Source: a virus
Direction: 5' to 3' (one strand)
Virus record (IMG/VR): IMGVR_UViG_3300027870_000002
Span: 1 to 64,000 of that record
Length of the DNA stretch: 64,000 nucleotides
The position numbers and the translations under genes are program-made. Positions 15,756 to 24,620 of this stretch are shown piece after piece. Under the pieces are notes generated by a model. The model was not told where the DNA came from and made no database searches. It saw nothing but the letters and a program-made list of their open reading frames with translations. Numbering within the stretch: the stretch's first letter is position 1; every line of letters begins with the position of its first letter.

Positions 15756-15758
15756 ATT

Positions 15759-15995
15759 CTACCCAATCTCCAAGCCCTGTTTGACGGGCGTTCCGTAATC
15801 GGCGCTTTTCTTGGTAAGTTTATTGTATCTAGTTATCAATTCTTGCGCGGCGGCGTACGAAGGCAGCTTTGCATATCTTACGTAAGAGAAAGGCCACCAC
15901 ATGGCATCTCTATAAAGGTCGCTATCCAGATAGGTGTATAAAAGCCAGCCACGACGAACAGCGTATGTCCCGTCTTCAAACTTCACAATTTTCAT
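15759..15995 (-). CDS. Hypothetical protein
   Basis: 78 residues from ATG 15995, with GGAG eight bases upstream and TGATGA overlap with the helicase stop. KIVKFEDGTYAVRRGWLLYTYLD then a helical C-terminus. No family recognised. Confidence 0.6.
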   Translation of the reverse strand: MKIVKFEDGTYAVRRGWLLYTYLDSDLYRDAMWWPFSYVRYAKLPSYAAAQELITRYNKLTKKSADYGTPVKQGLEIG

Positions 15996-17197
15996 CACAT
16001 GTTCTCCACTCTGGAAATGAATTGGTGCATCTTCACTAGGAATTGCTGATGCAATCCCCCCACCTTATTCTTAGGCAGGCTAATACCGCGGATGCTCTGG
16101 CTCTCGTATTGCTTGGTGACGCCTACACCAATCATCACATCTACAGCAGCAGGAATGCCTGTGTTGCTGAAGTCTACGTCTCCCATGTCCAAGAATATCT
16201 TCTCGTCAGCACTGTCTCCTGCCTGTGTCACACTGATAGCCAAAGCATTGTGCTTCTTAGCCAGATTGCGCATGCCTGTAGCCGCAGCTTCCAGCTGATT
16301 GACACGGGTGTCAGCCTTAACATGTAGGTTGCGTATCTGATCGACGATGAAACAGTCGGGGCGATACTTTGACAGGATGCGGTCGATGAATTGAGGACTG
16401 CCCGGATTGATGGGAATAAAGCGCAAGTTCGCCCATCCTCGCTCATCTAGCAGCTTCTGCGCAGCTTCTGGGTTGGTCTTGATTTGCTCCTCTGTCATGC
16501 CCGTGAAGCAGCATTGCGCTCTGAGGATGGTGTCCTCGACAGGCTCTTCATTTCCGAAGATGATGACGGACAGTCCCTGATAGGCTAGACCATAGGCCAT
16601 CGTAAGGGTGATGGCCGTCTTACCCGTTTCTGGCCGTGCATATACGAGGAAGTGGTGGCCTCGTCTAGTCTTGCCGCGTAGCGCGTCATTCAGTGCCTTG
16701 GGCAGCATCTTGATACGAGCACCAATATCTGATAGCTCTTCGATTACAGAAGCAATGGATACGTTGTGGTATTCTTCTTCATCATCTTCCTCCGCTGTCT
16801 CAGCGATGTTGTCGTATTCAGCACGCAGGTCTTCGATAGCCTTCTCGTCTCCGTTCAGGAGCGCTTCAGCTAAGCGATTGCCTACGTCTTTCTTACGCCC
16901 ATCCAACACAAGATGGGCTACATTCTCAGCCGACACATCCATTGCTGCGCATTCACGCAGGTAGTTGACATAGACGTTGCTGCTCTTGTCTGGCAAATCG
17001 TTTCGGATTTGCTGTTCGATAATATCTACATCAACTTTCTCCGCCTTTATGTCCCGTTCATACCACTTGTTGAACATGCCCAGAAGCAGTGTGGTGTACG
17101 GGCTATACCCGTCTTTGATGTCAGAGCTACCAGCAATCTTGGAGAATGCACTCCTAGATTTGATGGCAGCTGCGACAATTTTCTTTTCGATGCTCAT
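15995..17197 (-). CDS. DnaB-like replicative helicase
   Basis: 400 residues. RecA-type P-loop ARPETGKTA at 187-195, then SVIIFGNEEPVEDTILRAQC (the NEE acidic motif), DCFIVDQI (Walker B), AISVTQAGDSA (sensor) and NTGIPAAVDVMIGV. The N-terminal 150 residues replace the usual DnaB N-domain. It would unwind the fork with the primase encoded immediately upstream; the two genes overlap as ATGA. Confidence 0.9.
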   Translation of the reverse strand: MSIEKKIVAAAIKSRSAFSKIAGSSDIKDGYSPYTTLLLGMFNKWYERDIKAEKVDVDIIEQQIRNDLPDKSSNVYVNYLRECAAMDVSAENVAHLVLDGRKKDVGNRLAEALLNGDEKAIEDLRAEYDNIAETAEEDDEEEYHNVSIASVIEELSDIGARIKMLPKALNDALRGKTRRGHHFLVYARPETGKTAITLTMAYGLAYQGLSVIIFGNEEPVEDTILRAQCCFTGMTEEQIKTNPEAAQKLLDERGWANLRFIPINPGSPQFIDRILSKYRPDCFIVDQIRNLHVKADTRVNQLEAAATGMRNLAKKHNALAISVTQAGDSADEKIFLDMGDVDFSNTGIPAAVDVMIGVGVTKQYESQSIRGISLPKNKVGGLHQQFLVKMHQFISRVENM

Positions 17198-18018
17198 GCA
17201 AACATCCTAGCGATCTCTTCTGAAGGCGTATCCTTCAAGTCTTTCTTCAAGGGCATGAAAGACACGTTGTCAATGATGCCCTGTAGCTGGCGCACATACT
17301 TAGCGCCAATTTCTTTAGCATCCTCGTCCAAAGCAAATATCAAACGCTTAGGTTTGAAGCGCACAAGTTCATCAATCTTTCCATTGGAAAGTTGCGTAGA
17401 CAGCAGTGCGCAGCAATCCACCTTGGCAAACCTAGCCGTCTTTATAGCAGACAACTGATCTTCCACAACCACCAGTGCCGTTGCTAGGTTAGACTGTGAA
17501 ACATACAGGCGGTTCCCTCCCATGAAGTGGAAGGACATGCATGCGGCAGCGCTATCGCTTAGGTAGGTGAGGGCCTTTGGCGTCTCGCCAGAGAGGCTCC
17601 GCAGCGTATACCCTACGCACCTACAGAGGCGGTCTTTGATGGGCATAGCGAGCCTGCCACGACCGCTGGGCACCCATCTAAATCCCTCCCAATTGATGTC
17701 AGCATTAGTGAGTTCATACTTATCCTTCAACACCTCCCTCACACCTGTGGGGATGTCCTCAAAGGGAACCAGTAGCTTCTCATGGGCTACGGTTTTTCGT
17801 GGTACGTTAGAAACAGCGCCTGTATTCATGGCGAGGCTCCCTTTAAATCCGCACTTTGCCCTAAAGCAAATCCACTGTATCTTGGCAGGAGATACATTGA
17901 TAGACAACGACTGGTCATGGTTAAGACCACCCTTGCACGAGGGGCATCTCAGTTTGCTGTGCTGTCCCTGCCCCAACTGCAGGGCTATCAACTTTACTTG
18001 GCTCCTTAAATCTATCAT
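17194..18018 (-). CDS. DNA primase, zinc finger plus TOPRIM
   Basis: 274 residues. Zinc ligands C25, C28, C51 and C56 (CPSC and CFRAKCGFKG), a central WVPSGRGRLAMPIKDR segment, VVVEDQLSAIKTAR (TOPRIM Glu) and LIFALDEDAKEIG (TOPRIM DxD). A compact phage primase that lays down RNA primers. The start ATG 18018 follows GGTGA; the first 98 bases overlap the upstream gene in another frame. Confidence 0.9.
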   Translation of the reverse strand: MIDLRSQVKLIALQLGQGQHSKLRCPSCKGGLNHDQSLSINVSPAKIQWICFRAKCGFKGSLAMNTGAVSNVPRKTVAHEKLLVPFEDIPTGVREVLKDKYELTNADINWEGFRWVPSGRGRLAMPIKDRLCRCVGYTLRSLSGETPKALTYLSDSAAACMSFHFMGGNRLYVSQSNLATALVVVEDQLSAIKTARFAKVDCCALLSTQLSNGKIDELVRFKPKRLIFALDEDAKEIGAKYVRQLQGIIDNVSFMPLKKDLKDTPSEEIARMFA

Positions 18019-18580
18019 CGATATTCACCCGAAGCCTACTAAATCGCGTCTTGACTTGTTTAATTGCATTTGCAAAAGTACGCTTGGTCCAACTGAGGGT
18101 AGGCGGCGTAATGGGCATGTTCCTAAGAATATGTGTACTGTGCAGATATCTGGAGTTGGTGATAAGAAGCATCACCATTAGCAAACTGGAGCCCGGATGT
18201 ACAGGGTTCTCAAATAAAGGGGAGCACATGTATGTCCATTTTTTCCCGGCCACAATGGCCGCCATAATGTCCCCCGTACAGGCGGTAATGGCGGTTTCCT
18301 TAACTATGGCGTTTCCACGTAAAGGCGACAGATCGAGATGCCGCTCCAGACTGCTTGTGTTATTCAAATTGTCTGAAAGGATAACACTACTATTTCCAAA
18401 TTTCGCTATGAATGCCTTCATAAACGCGTCAGAATTTACAACCGCCGTGAGATGCTCCTTTGAAGTGAGGGGCCCTACAACCTTCAAGAAAGCAATATCA
18501 TTAAGCCCGCAGTTGCTTGAGCACTGCTTCGCGTACCCTCCAATACTAAACTTCTTATCTTCAAAATAAAATTCAGACAT
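17921..18580 (-). CDS. Hypothetical protein overlapping the primase
   Basis: 219 residues. N-terminal half with several Gly/Cys (SIGGYAKQCSSNCGLNDIAF), a central stretch TACTGDIMAAIVAGKKWTYM, and a Thr/Ser/Lys-rich C-terminus which overlaps the primase by 98 bases. No family recognised. It lies between the amidotransferase and the primase, so could serve either process. Confidence 0.55.
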   Translation of the reverse strand: MSEFYFEDKKFSIGGYAKQCSSNCGLNDIAFLKVVGPLTSKEHLTAVVNSDAFMKAFIAKFGNSSVILSDNLNNTSSLERHLDLSPLRGNAIVKETAITACTGDIMAAIVAGKKWTYMCSPLFENPVHPGSSLLMVMLLITNSRYLHSTHILRNMPITPPTLSWTKRTFANAIKQVKTRFSRLRVNIDDRFKEPSKVDSPAVGAGTAQQTEMPLVQGWS

Positions 18581-20019
18581 TACACATTACCCATTAGAGC
18601 CGGATCACGACAGCATGTTGCACAAATCGGATAGGCGCCTGCGCCTGACGTGTGCCACCCTAGATGAGGAGCATCGGCCAAACTAATGTTGCAGGTGCAG
18701 TTGCTACACCCATCCTTTACCAAGCTGAGAAATTCACCGACAGTCACAAGCTTACCTCGTGGCCCTTTAACACCGGCCGCCCAAGGAATGTCATCTAAGT
18801 CATCTAAATCTGCAAGCGTTGGCGGCTCTTCTGTTTTAGATTCCTTGCGCTCACGCTCTTCATTTGTAAAGAAAGACACGTCAGGAGGAGACAGGATGAT
18901 TACAGACTGGCATATCCCCGTCTTCTTGTCGATGATGTTTCGCATACCGATGACATTGCACAGAACGCGGTCTGCATCACGCACATTTTCCATCACTGTT
19001 TGAGACATGCTGCGAATCACCGCGTCCTTGATGATTGCAGCCTCATCATCGACCTCAGTGATTAGTTCGCCACGCAAGTCCCAGCGCTGTTGATTAGTGG
19101 TGCCAACAGATTCTCTTGCAATCTCTGCCCGCGAGAAAAAGAATTCTACCTTCTCCATGTGCTTAAACCCACTCTTGTTCAGAGCTGTGGGGGTATAGAG
19201 GTCTTCCACTAGAAGGTTGGCGTTGTCAGTTACCAGTCGCGAAGACCCGCTAGGCCGAAGATGCTCCCGTGGAGCGTGGGCAGTTGCAACGGCGCGCTTG
19301 GGTTCTGGTACAGCTTCCACAGCATACTGTCGCAAATCTCCTCGCGGATCAAACGTATAGATTTGCCCCTTCTCTGGGTAAACTGGGCGCTCGATAGCCA
19401 AGCCATTGCGGGAAGCCAGAGCATACAACATCTGGGCTTCTGATGCAATCAGCATCTGGTTCTTGCCATCAACGTATGCCCAGTGAATGGGGCGGCCACC
19501 ATTAGCAGCGATATGAATGCGGTTGTCTGGAGTGCTAGCCCAAACAAGGGCGTAGGCACCATGCAGATGATTAGCCATAGCATCCAGTGCGCCGTGTTTG
19601 GCAATCTTGTAGTAGAGCCAGTCACTGTCAACCTCGAAGCTGACATTATCCTCTTTGCGCATCCATGTATTCAACGTGCCGTTGTGCACGCCGATAATCA
19701 TACCGTCATCAGTGTAGTGCTCAAACGGATGAGCATTCTCTTGAGAGACAGTACCATGTGTTGCAGCACGATGGTGCATGATGGTGGCAAGGCTAGTGTC
19801 TGCATCCTTGAAGAAATCTTGTGCCCGCTTGTTGCGAGCAAAGTGGTAACCATCCACGTCAAGCTTGTGGTGGCGAATGTTCCATCCCTTATTCACCTGA
19901 AACACGCCAGTGCTGTCGTCGCCTCTCACCAAGCCCCAGATGGAGCCCTGAAGCATGTATTGTTGAAGCCCTTGGTTGTAGCCAGTGTCGCCGTTAATGA
20001 TGCCAAGAATTCCGCAAAT
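18580..20019 (-). CDS. Class II glutamine amidotransferase, AUU start
   Basis: 479 residues from ATT 20019. The class II (Ntn) glutaminase signature begins MCGILG, so Cys2 becomes the N-terminal nucleophile after Met removal; further motifs are HHRAATHG, ENAHPF and GVHNGTLN. Between the in-frame stop 20034-20032 and the Cys codon the only codons are GGA GAA AGC GTC ATT, and AAGGAG lies eight bases before ATT. It would supply ammonia from glutamine. The C-terminal half has no recognised synthetase and ends in Cys clusters (CSNCTC, CATCC). Adjacent amidoligase and GGCT genes point to an amide-bond pathway of the phiEco32 type. Confidence 0.88.
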   Translation of the reverse strand: MCGILGIINGDTGYNQGLQQYMLQGSIWGLVRGDDSTGVFQVNKGWNIRHHKLDVDGYHFARNKRAQDFFKDADTSLATIMHHRAATHGTVSQENAHPFEHYTDDGMIIGVHNGTLNTWMRKEDNVSFEVDSDWLYYKIAKHGALDAMANHLHGAYALVWASTPDNRIHIAANGGRPIHWAYVDGKNQMLIASEAQMLYALASRNGLAIERPVYPEKGQIYTFDPRGDLRQYAVEAVPEPKRAVATAHAPREHLRPSGSSRLVTDNANLLVEDLYTPTALNKSGFKHMEKVEFFFSRAEIARESVGTTNQQRWDLRGELITEVDDEAAIIKDAVIRSMSQTVMENVRDADRVLCNVIGMRNIIDKKTGICQSVIILSPPDVSFFTNEERERKESKTEEPPTLADLDDLDDIPWAAGVKGPRGKLVTVGEFLSLVKDGCSNCTCNISLADAPHLGWHTSGAGAYPICATCCRDPALMGNV

Positions 20020-20031
20020 GACGCTTTCTCC

Positions 20032-21201
20032 TTAAATGTTGTAGTCTTCGTCAAACACATCATGAAATTCGTCCACAACCGCTTCGCGCATCTCAGGCTC
20101 TGGCGCTCGGTCTTGCAACAAAACTTGGTTGTCGCGTCTTACCATTACACGCTGTGCATTCCTCATAGCATCTATGGCCCGCTGCACCGGGTCGCCTTCA
20201 AATATGTCTACACCTACACGCCCACCTCTCAGGGGAATGCCTTGCGGACGGGCTGGTTCTGCCACCGCCTCTTTCGTCTTTACCTTAGCCGGCTTAGCCA
20301 CACGCCCGCGCTTGCTTAGCAAGAACGGATTGTCCGGCTCGTTCCACATATAGGCAGGGACTGGCTTCTTGCTGTGAAGAATGCGCAGGTGTCGTGCATC
20401 TGCAATGGCTGACATCACATCTTCTTTCCGCACGTATGGCAAAATTGCCTTGCTCGCCGTAGTAAAAACCACATCAACTAAAGCACCCAGCCCATTGGCA
20501 TTTAGATAGTCGACAGGATCGACATTAACTTCCTTGCCAAACTTGCGAAAGCTGGTGCAGATGTTTACCCAGTCGAGGATGCGCTGCTTGTCAAACGTCG
20601 TCGGCAGATGCCGAAACTCTAGGGTCCCCTGTGTGTACAGAGGGATGAAGTTGATTGCCTGATACTTTGAGAACGCCCGATCGCGGGGTAAATTGTTCTT
20701 AGCCCATCCGTAAAGCAGCTGTGAAATGCCGCCAAAATCTCGCTGGCTAAGACAGATGGGGTCGCAGAAGCCGCAGGCTTCGCGCCATTCACCAGCGAAA
20801 CGAAACAATGCCTTCTCAAAAAGAATGTAAGAGAGGACACAGTTCAAGAATTCTGTGTTGTTATTCTCATTCATGTCAGTCATATCAACATGAAGGTGGA
20901 TGCCGGCACGGGGGTAGCCAACATCGAAGTTGTTTTTGATTGCGAAGTCACAGAACGTGTTAATAGCCTCACGTATCTGGCTCCCAACCATCCCACCGTT
21001 GGTGGTGAATTCCATTCCATTGTTGCGCAGACTATCGTCTCTGTGGGGGGTCCAGTCTGAAATAGAATTCTTCGTCACTGGAATGTTGCACGCCTCCACC
21101 TCTACTTCAATACCCACCTTGCAGAATGGATCGACAAGAGAGGTGTCTTGCGCGGGCACCTTATGCACCTTGTGACCAAACACATTTCCTAATGCACTCA
21201 T
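20032..21201 (-). CDS. Amidoligase (Amidoligase_2-type COOH-NH2 ligase)
   Basis: 389 residues. GIEVEVEACN near residue 31, a central SLRNNGMEFTTNGG, GIHLHVDM and GTLEFRHLP are the glutamine-synthetase-like Glu/His/Arg motifs of the amidoligase family. These enzymes join a carboxylate to an amine with ATP. The last 100 residues are a basic/Pro linker with an acidic end (DEFHDVFDEDYNI). The TAA is followed directly by the Shine-Dalgarno of the amidotransferase. Confidence 0.85.
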   Translation of the reverse strand: MSALGNVFGHKVHKVPAQDTSLVDPFCKVGIEVEVEACNIPVTKNSISDWTPHRDDSLRNNGMEFTTNGGMVGSQIREAINTFCDFAIKNNFDVGYPRAGIHLHVDMTDMNENNNTEFLNCVLSYILFEKALFRFAGEWREACGFCDPICLSQRDFGGISQLLYGWAKNNLPRDRAFSKYQAINFIPLYTQGTLEFRHLPTTFDKQRILDWVNICTSFRKFGKEVNVDPVDYLNANGLGALVDVVFTTASKAILPYVRKEDVMSAIADARHLRILHSKKPVPAYMWNEPDNPFLLSKRGRVAKPAKVKTKEAVAEPARPQGIPLRGGRVGVDIFEGDPVQRAIDAMRNAQRVMVRRDNQVLLQDRAPEPEMREAVVDEFHDVFDEDYNI

Positions 21202-21560
21202 TGCTTACTCCAGTCGCCGCTTGTCACAACCTTGTGTAGAGAAAGCGTATCATCGTGGTCCATAGTGTACACCCACGCGGGGCCGCCAGACGTTTCCACC
21301 TTCTGGCGCTGATAGAAGTGGGGATGGCCTTCCAGTCCGTCCAGATTGCGCAGTGTTGGCGCATCCACTTGATACAACTCCAAATGTAGGTCGGTATTAC
21401 CGTGCACACTGATGGCAGGAAAGGGTCCAAGAGAGTACATCGTGCCACGCAACTTGGCGTTACCCAAAAACTCTGATGATTCAAGCAGACGGTGATTACC
21501 GTAGCCCTTGCGCAGTGTGCCATACACTCCAACAACAGCAGGGAACATTACATCATTCAT
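21198..21560 (-). CDS. Gamma-glutamylcyclotransferase (GGCT/AIG2-like)
   Basis: 120 residues. VYGTLRKGYGNHRLL (YGxLR), GPFPAISVHG, and LDGLEGHPHFYQRQKVE with the catalytic Glu define the GGCT fold. The family cyclises gamma-glutamyl groups and releases amines, so in this cluster it could trim or reverse an amide product. ATGA overlaps on both sides show tight coupling. Confidence 0.88.
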   Translation of the reverse strand: MNDVMFPAVVGVYGTLRKGYGNHRLLESSEFLGNAKLRGTMYSLGPFPAISVHGNTDLHLELYQVDAPTLRNLDGLEGHPHFYQRQKVETSGGPAWVYTMDHDDTLSLHKVVTSGDWSKQ

Positions 21561-22168
21561 GAAAGCTCCTCATTAAAAAGCGCGGCTGCATCTTTGTTAT
21601 CCCACACCCACTTAACACCGTCCTTGCTGTAAGCTACACGTTCGTTCTTAAACATGATAATGAACGGAGCTTCCTTATGCTGGCCCAGACACACGGCCCA
21701 GTTGTGGGACAGGGCAAATCCAACAGACGATGGCTCATCAATCAGGCGCTTTACGGCGTCGCTAAGGCGCATGAATGACGGAGCAAATATCTGTTTAGCC
21801 ACCTGAGAGTTTAGCTGTGCATTGTGCAACACCTCTTGCCGCACACCCAGCACGTCGTACACACCGAGAATTTCTGAAGGGACGGACACAACAATCGCAG
21901 GCGGAATCACACCCTTCTCGCGCCGACGGCCAGCATGGCGTTCGATGTAAAACAAATGCGCGCCATTGTTGATAGAGCGAAAGCCGAGCTTGGGGGTTTG
22001 GACGTGCTTCCAGTCAAGCTCCTCCAAAGGAATAGAGGATTTGTCTGACAAGTTGATGCAACTGCCTTGGCCATTACCAATCACCTGCACCACGTCCCCT
22101 GTGTGAGGATGCAGTATCCACGCCCCAGTATAATACCCTAAAAAATCTGCTTTTGCATATCGGTGCAT
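21557..22168 (-). CDS. Hypothetical protein of the amidoligase cluster
   Basis: 203 residues from ATG 22168. Sequence begins YAKADFLGYYTGAWILHPHTGDVVQV and ends in a Trp/Asp-rich tail. No family recognised. It is sandwiched and coupled between GGCT and the type-2 ligase, making it a candidate substrate carrier or accessory factor (inference). Confidence 0.6.
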   Translation of the reverse strand: MHRYAKADFLGYYTGAWILHPHTGDVVQVIGNGQGSCINLSDKSSIPLEELDWKHVQTPKLGFRSINNGAHLFYIERHAGRRREKGVIPPAIVVSVPSEILGVYDVLGVRQEVLHNAQLNSQVAKQIFAPSFMRLSDAVKRLIDEPSSVGFALSHNWAVCLGQHKEAPFIIMFKNERVAYSKDGVKWVWDNKDAAALFNEELS

Positions 22169-23004
22169 TACACTTCCTCTGGTAGTTCACAAAAATCGTG
22201 CCACTGCTGCGAGATGTTATCGTACTGGTTTCCAGCAATGCGCGACGTGTTAACTGCCTGCTGAATCGTTGCCCAGTCCACCTCTTGGTGGAATCTGCGG
22301 AATTCGTTCGGCCTGCTAACAATCGTCTGAGCTGCTAGGATGATGCGCTCTGCCCTCACTAGGTTGTTCATCCAATACGCCGACGGCGTGCGGTATTCCA
22401 CACCGTAAGGCTTGGAACGATAGAGGCCCGCTAGCCCATAAAACTGGCGCCGCAGGGGCTGGGGATCGGCACCATCCATGACGTCAAACATGTACGTCAA
22501 ATCGAGGCCCTTGATGAGAGCCCATTCTGGTATGAAGCCGTCTTCGCCCGGCTCTTTCTTTTCATATCCAATGTGGATGTGCCCACCAAAGAAGCGCGAC
22601 ATGCCGAACTTCTTGGGGTCGGGAGGGAGGCGCCGTGCCCCACGCTCATATGCCAAGTAATCGGGGTCACAGCCGAAGGTGTTGGCCTTTGGGTGCTGCA
22701 GCTGGGCTGCCTCAAAGGTGGCGCCGTCTGTCACGTAGTAGGAATGTCCGACTCCGAAGTATTTCCCCACCACTGGCTGTAACTCTTTCATGGCAGTAGC
22801 CATGGCGTTGCGGAACTTCTTCGGTTCAACGGGGGCGATATTGAACTCAAGAGCAACACCGTCTTCTTGAATTTTAAGTCCCACTTTTGAACCTTCAACA
22901 GCAAAGGGCTCTTGCTTTGTGCCCGGCACCACGTCAACGCATGGAACAAAACGCGAGCCACTAATGATTGCCAGCTCTGGATCGCAGCCGCAAGTAATCT
23001 TCAT
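22168..23004 (-). CDS. phiEco32-like COOH-NH2 ligase type 2
   Basis: 278 residues from ATG 23004. MKITCGCDPELAII (the GxDPE opening), EDGVALEFNIAP, GGHIHIGYEKKE and GVEYRTPSAYW are the conserved blocks of the phage ligase family named after phiEco32. ATP-dependent amide-bond formation is predicted from the glutamine-synthetase-like fold; the substrate is unknown. Confidence 0.88.
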   Translation of the reverse strand: MKITCGCDPELAIISGSRFVPCVDVVPGTKQEPFAVEGSKVGLKIQEDGVALEFNIAPVEPKKFRNAMATAMKELQPVVGKYFGVGHSYYVTDGATFEAAQLQHPKANTFGCDPDYLAYERGARRLPPDPKKFGMSRFFGGHIHIGYEKKEPGEDGFIPEWALIKGLDLTYMFDVMDGADPQPLRRQFYGLAGLYRSKPYGVEYRTPSAYWMNNLVRAERIILAAQTIVSRPNEFRRFHQEVDWATIQQAVNTSRIAGNQYDNISQQWHDFCELPEEV

Positions 23005-23005
23005 A

Positions 23006-23413
23006 CTAAGCACTCTCCTTTGGAGTTAAGGAAGCAGGTTGTGGAATCCACGGATGCCATTCTTTCTTTTCCTTGGCAGGATGTATCACCTTGTTAATAG
23101 CGGCGGCAATCTGCTTGCGCAAAGTGCGGCGCTCTTTCTTTGAAGGCTTGCGCAAAAACTGCTCACGCAATGTGGCGGCCATGTCGAGGTTGGGGCCTTC
23201 TTTATCAATACTACTATCACCAATCACCAGCTTGTATTGACTTGGGTCTTTGCGCCAGTCGGCCGTCCACACGCCCGTCAAGATTTCTCCTGTTTGCAGG
23301 GCGCCGCGGCATCTTGCCATGGCCTCTTCTTCTTTTTTAATCCACGCATACCCAAAACGCTTTCCTCCTTTGGGCGTTGTGACACGCATGATTGCGACAA
23401 GAGGCTCGCTCAT
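23006..23413 (-). CDS. Hypothetical protein of the amidoligase cluster
   Basis: 135 residues. VAIMRVTTPKGGKRFGYAW, then a basic C-terminal half rich in Lys/Arg (KPSKKERRTLRKQIAAAINK) ending with several Trp/Pro. No family recognised. Coupled to the RNA ligase stop by an ATGA-type overlap and to the type-2 ligase start. Confidence 0.6.
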   Translation of the reverse strand: MSEPLVAIMRVTTPKGGKRFGYAWIKKEEEAMARCRGALQTGEILTGVWTADWRKDPSQYKLVIGDSSIDKEGPNLDMAATLREQFLRKPSKKERRTLRKQIAAAINKVIHPAKEKKEWHPWIPQPASLTPKESA

Positions 23414-24318
23414 TCTTTCTTCTCCAAGAGAAGCTGCTGCTTATACCATTCGGGAAATCCCGCCTGTGCTCTGGATGCCCAACGTTTCTTGAACATGACG
23501 AACAATTCCTCCTTGAAATTGTCCTTCTCTTCTTCCACCATGTCACGCCAGATTTCAGCCATGAGAATGCCAATGTCCTTTGGCTCTCCTACTAGCTTAC
23601 CATCATCACGCAGGTGCTGCACAGCCTTGTGCCAGCGCGCTTCAGTTTTGTACTTGTCGAATAGAAGTTCGAGTGCGTCCTTCTTACCCATCCAATCTGG
23701 GTTGTTGGCGTGTTTCTCCTTGAATTGCTCACTCACATACTTGAGGACAGTGAGAGGATAAATCATCCCCGCAAAGTCCATTGGGCGAGTGTAGTCCTTG
23801 ATGACGATGCCTTCAATATCAGCACCACCAAGCTGACTCTTACCAGCCGCCTTCATCATGTCTGCAAATTCCTGCAAACTTCCGAAGGTGACATTACCTA
23901 GGAGTCGTACGCACTCCACACCAAGCAAATCAGCAGTGCGCTGCACAGTGTCATAATCACTGCCTCTGGTACGGTCAAAATCAAAAACACCAAACAGCGC
24001 AATGTGGTTAAGAGGAATCCTATCGTACGCGAGCGTATTGTGACGAGGAGTTTTAAGAGTTTCTCCATAATATGATGTGCCTTTTGCGAGCTTGTGTTGA
24101 ATAGAACGCACATACTCTACAGCAGGGCGGAACATATCGTTTGGGTATTCAGGGTCGATAGCCTGCCCCTTACTACGGCAATGCAGCTTGCCATTTTCAT
24201 CGAGTCCGAATGCAAACATGGACCCATCCACCTTCTCTGTCACTTCAACAGGCCGACCAATAACAAGGTCGGAATATTTCCCCACAAGGGGGAGAATCTT
24301 GGGATAGCTCTTAATCAT
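23410..24318 (-). CDS. RNA ligase (Rnl2-like)
   Basis: 302 residues. Nucleotidyltransferase motif I EKVDGS with adenylated Lys29, RSKG (48-51), YGET near 84-87, EGIVIK (169-174) and LKY after it. These make a complete ligase active site. Phage RNA ligases of this family seal breaks in RNA, for example tRNAs cut by host anticodon nucleases. A polynucleotide kinase is encoded at 30491, and tRNA genes lie nearby. Confidence 0.85.
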   Translation of the reverse strand: MIKSYPKILPLVGKYSDLVIGRPVEVTEKVDGSMFAFGLDENGKLHCRSKGQAIDPEYPNDMFRPAVEYVRSIQHKLAKGTSYYGETLKTPRHNTLAYDRIPLNHIALFGVFDFDRTRGSDYDTVQRTADLLGVECVRLLGNVTFGSLQEFADMMKAAGKSQLGGADIEGIVIKDYTRPMDFAGMIYPLTVLKYVSEQFKEKHANNPDWMGKKDALELLFDKYKTEARWHKAVQHLRDDGKLVGEPKDIGILMAEIWRDMVEEEKDNFKEELFVMFKKRWASRAQAGFPEWYKQQLLLEKKE

Positions 24319-24620
24319 TATTCGATTTCCTCTACAAGCCTCTTGATTACGAATGAGTTGATGTCACTCCACCTCTGGTACTCTTTCACCCAGCGCTCGG
24401 CCTCCATTTTGGAATCCATGCTGGTGAAATACGTAGTGCCCTTATAAACACCCCACCTAACCTCAGGCTCGCGCTTGATTCGATAGTCCTCAGGATTTTG
24501 CAGGAACGAGGGGTCGTTGTTTACTGACCAAATTCCAGCCATGTTTTTTATTTCAATATCAGTACCTTCTGAGAAGGCTTTGATAATGGGTAACATCTTT
24601 GCCCAATGTACTCTATTCAT
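24318..24620 (-). CDS. Hypothetical protein
   Basis: 100 residues. WAKMLPIIKAFSEGTDIEIKN, then PEVRWGVYKGTTYFTSMDSKMEAERWVKEYQRW. It has the look of a small phage beta-alpha domain. No family recognised. Lies between the broken NAMPT gene and the RNA ligase. Confidence 0.6.
   Translation of the reverse strand: MNRVHWAKMLPIIKAFSEGTDIEIKNMAGIWSVNNDPSFLQNPEDYRIKREPEVRWGVYKGTTYFTSMDSKMEAERWVKEYQRWSDINSFVIKRLVEEIE

Noticed and set aside
18051-18569. 172-residue plus-strand ORF
   Set aside because: Opposite strand of the 17921-18580 gene with no ribosome site; direction disagrees with the whole array.
19483-20319. 278-residue plus-strand ORF
   Set aside because: Antisense to the amidotransferase/amidoligase pair, which have clear motifs.
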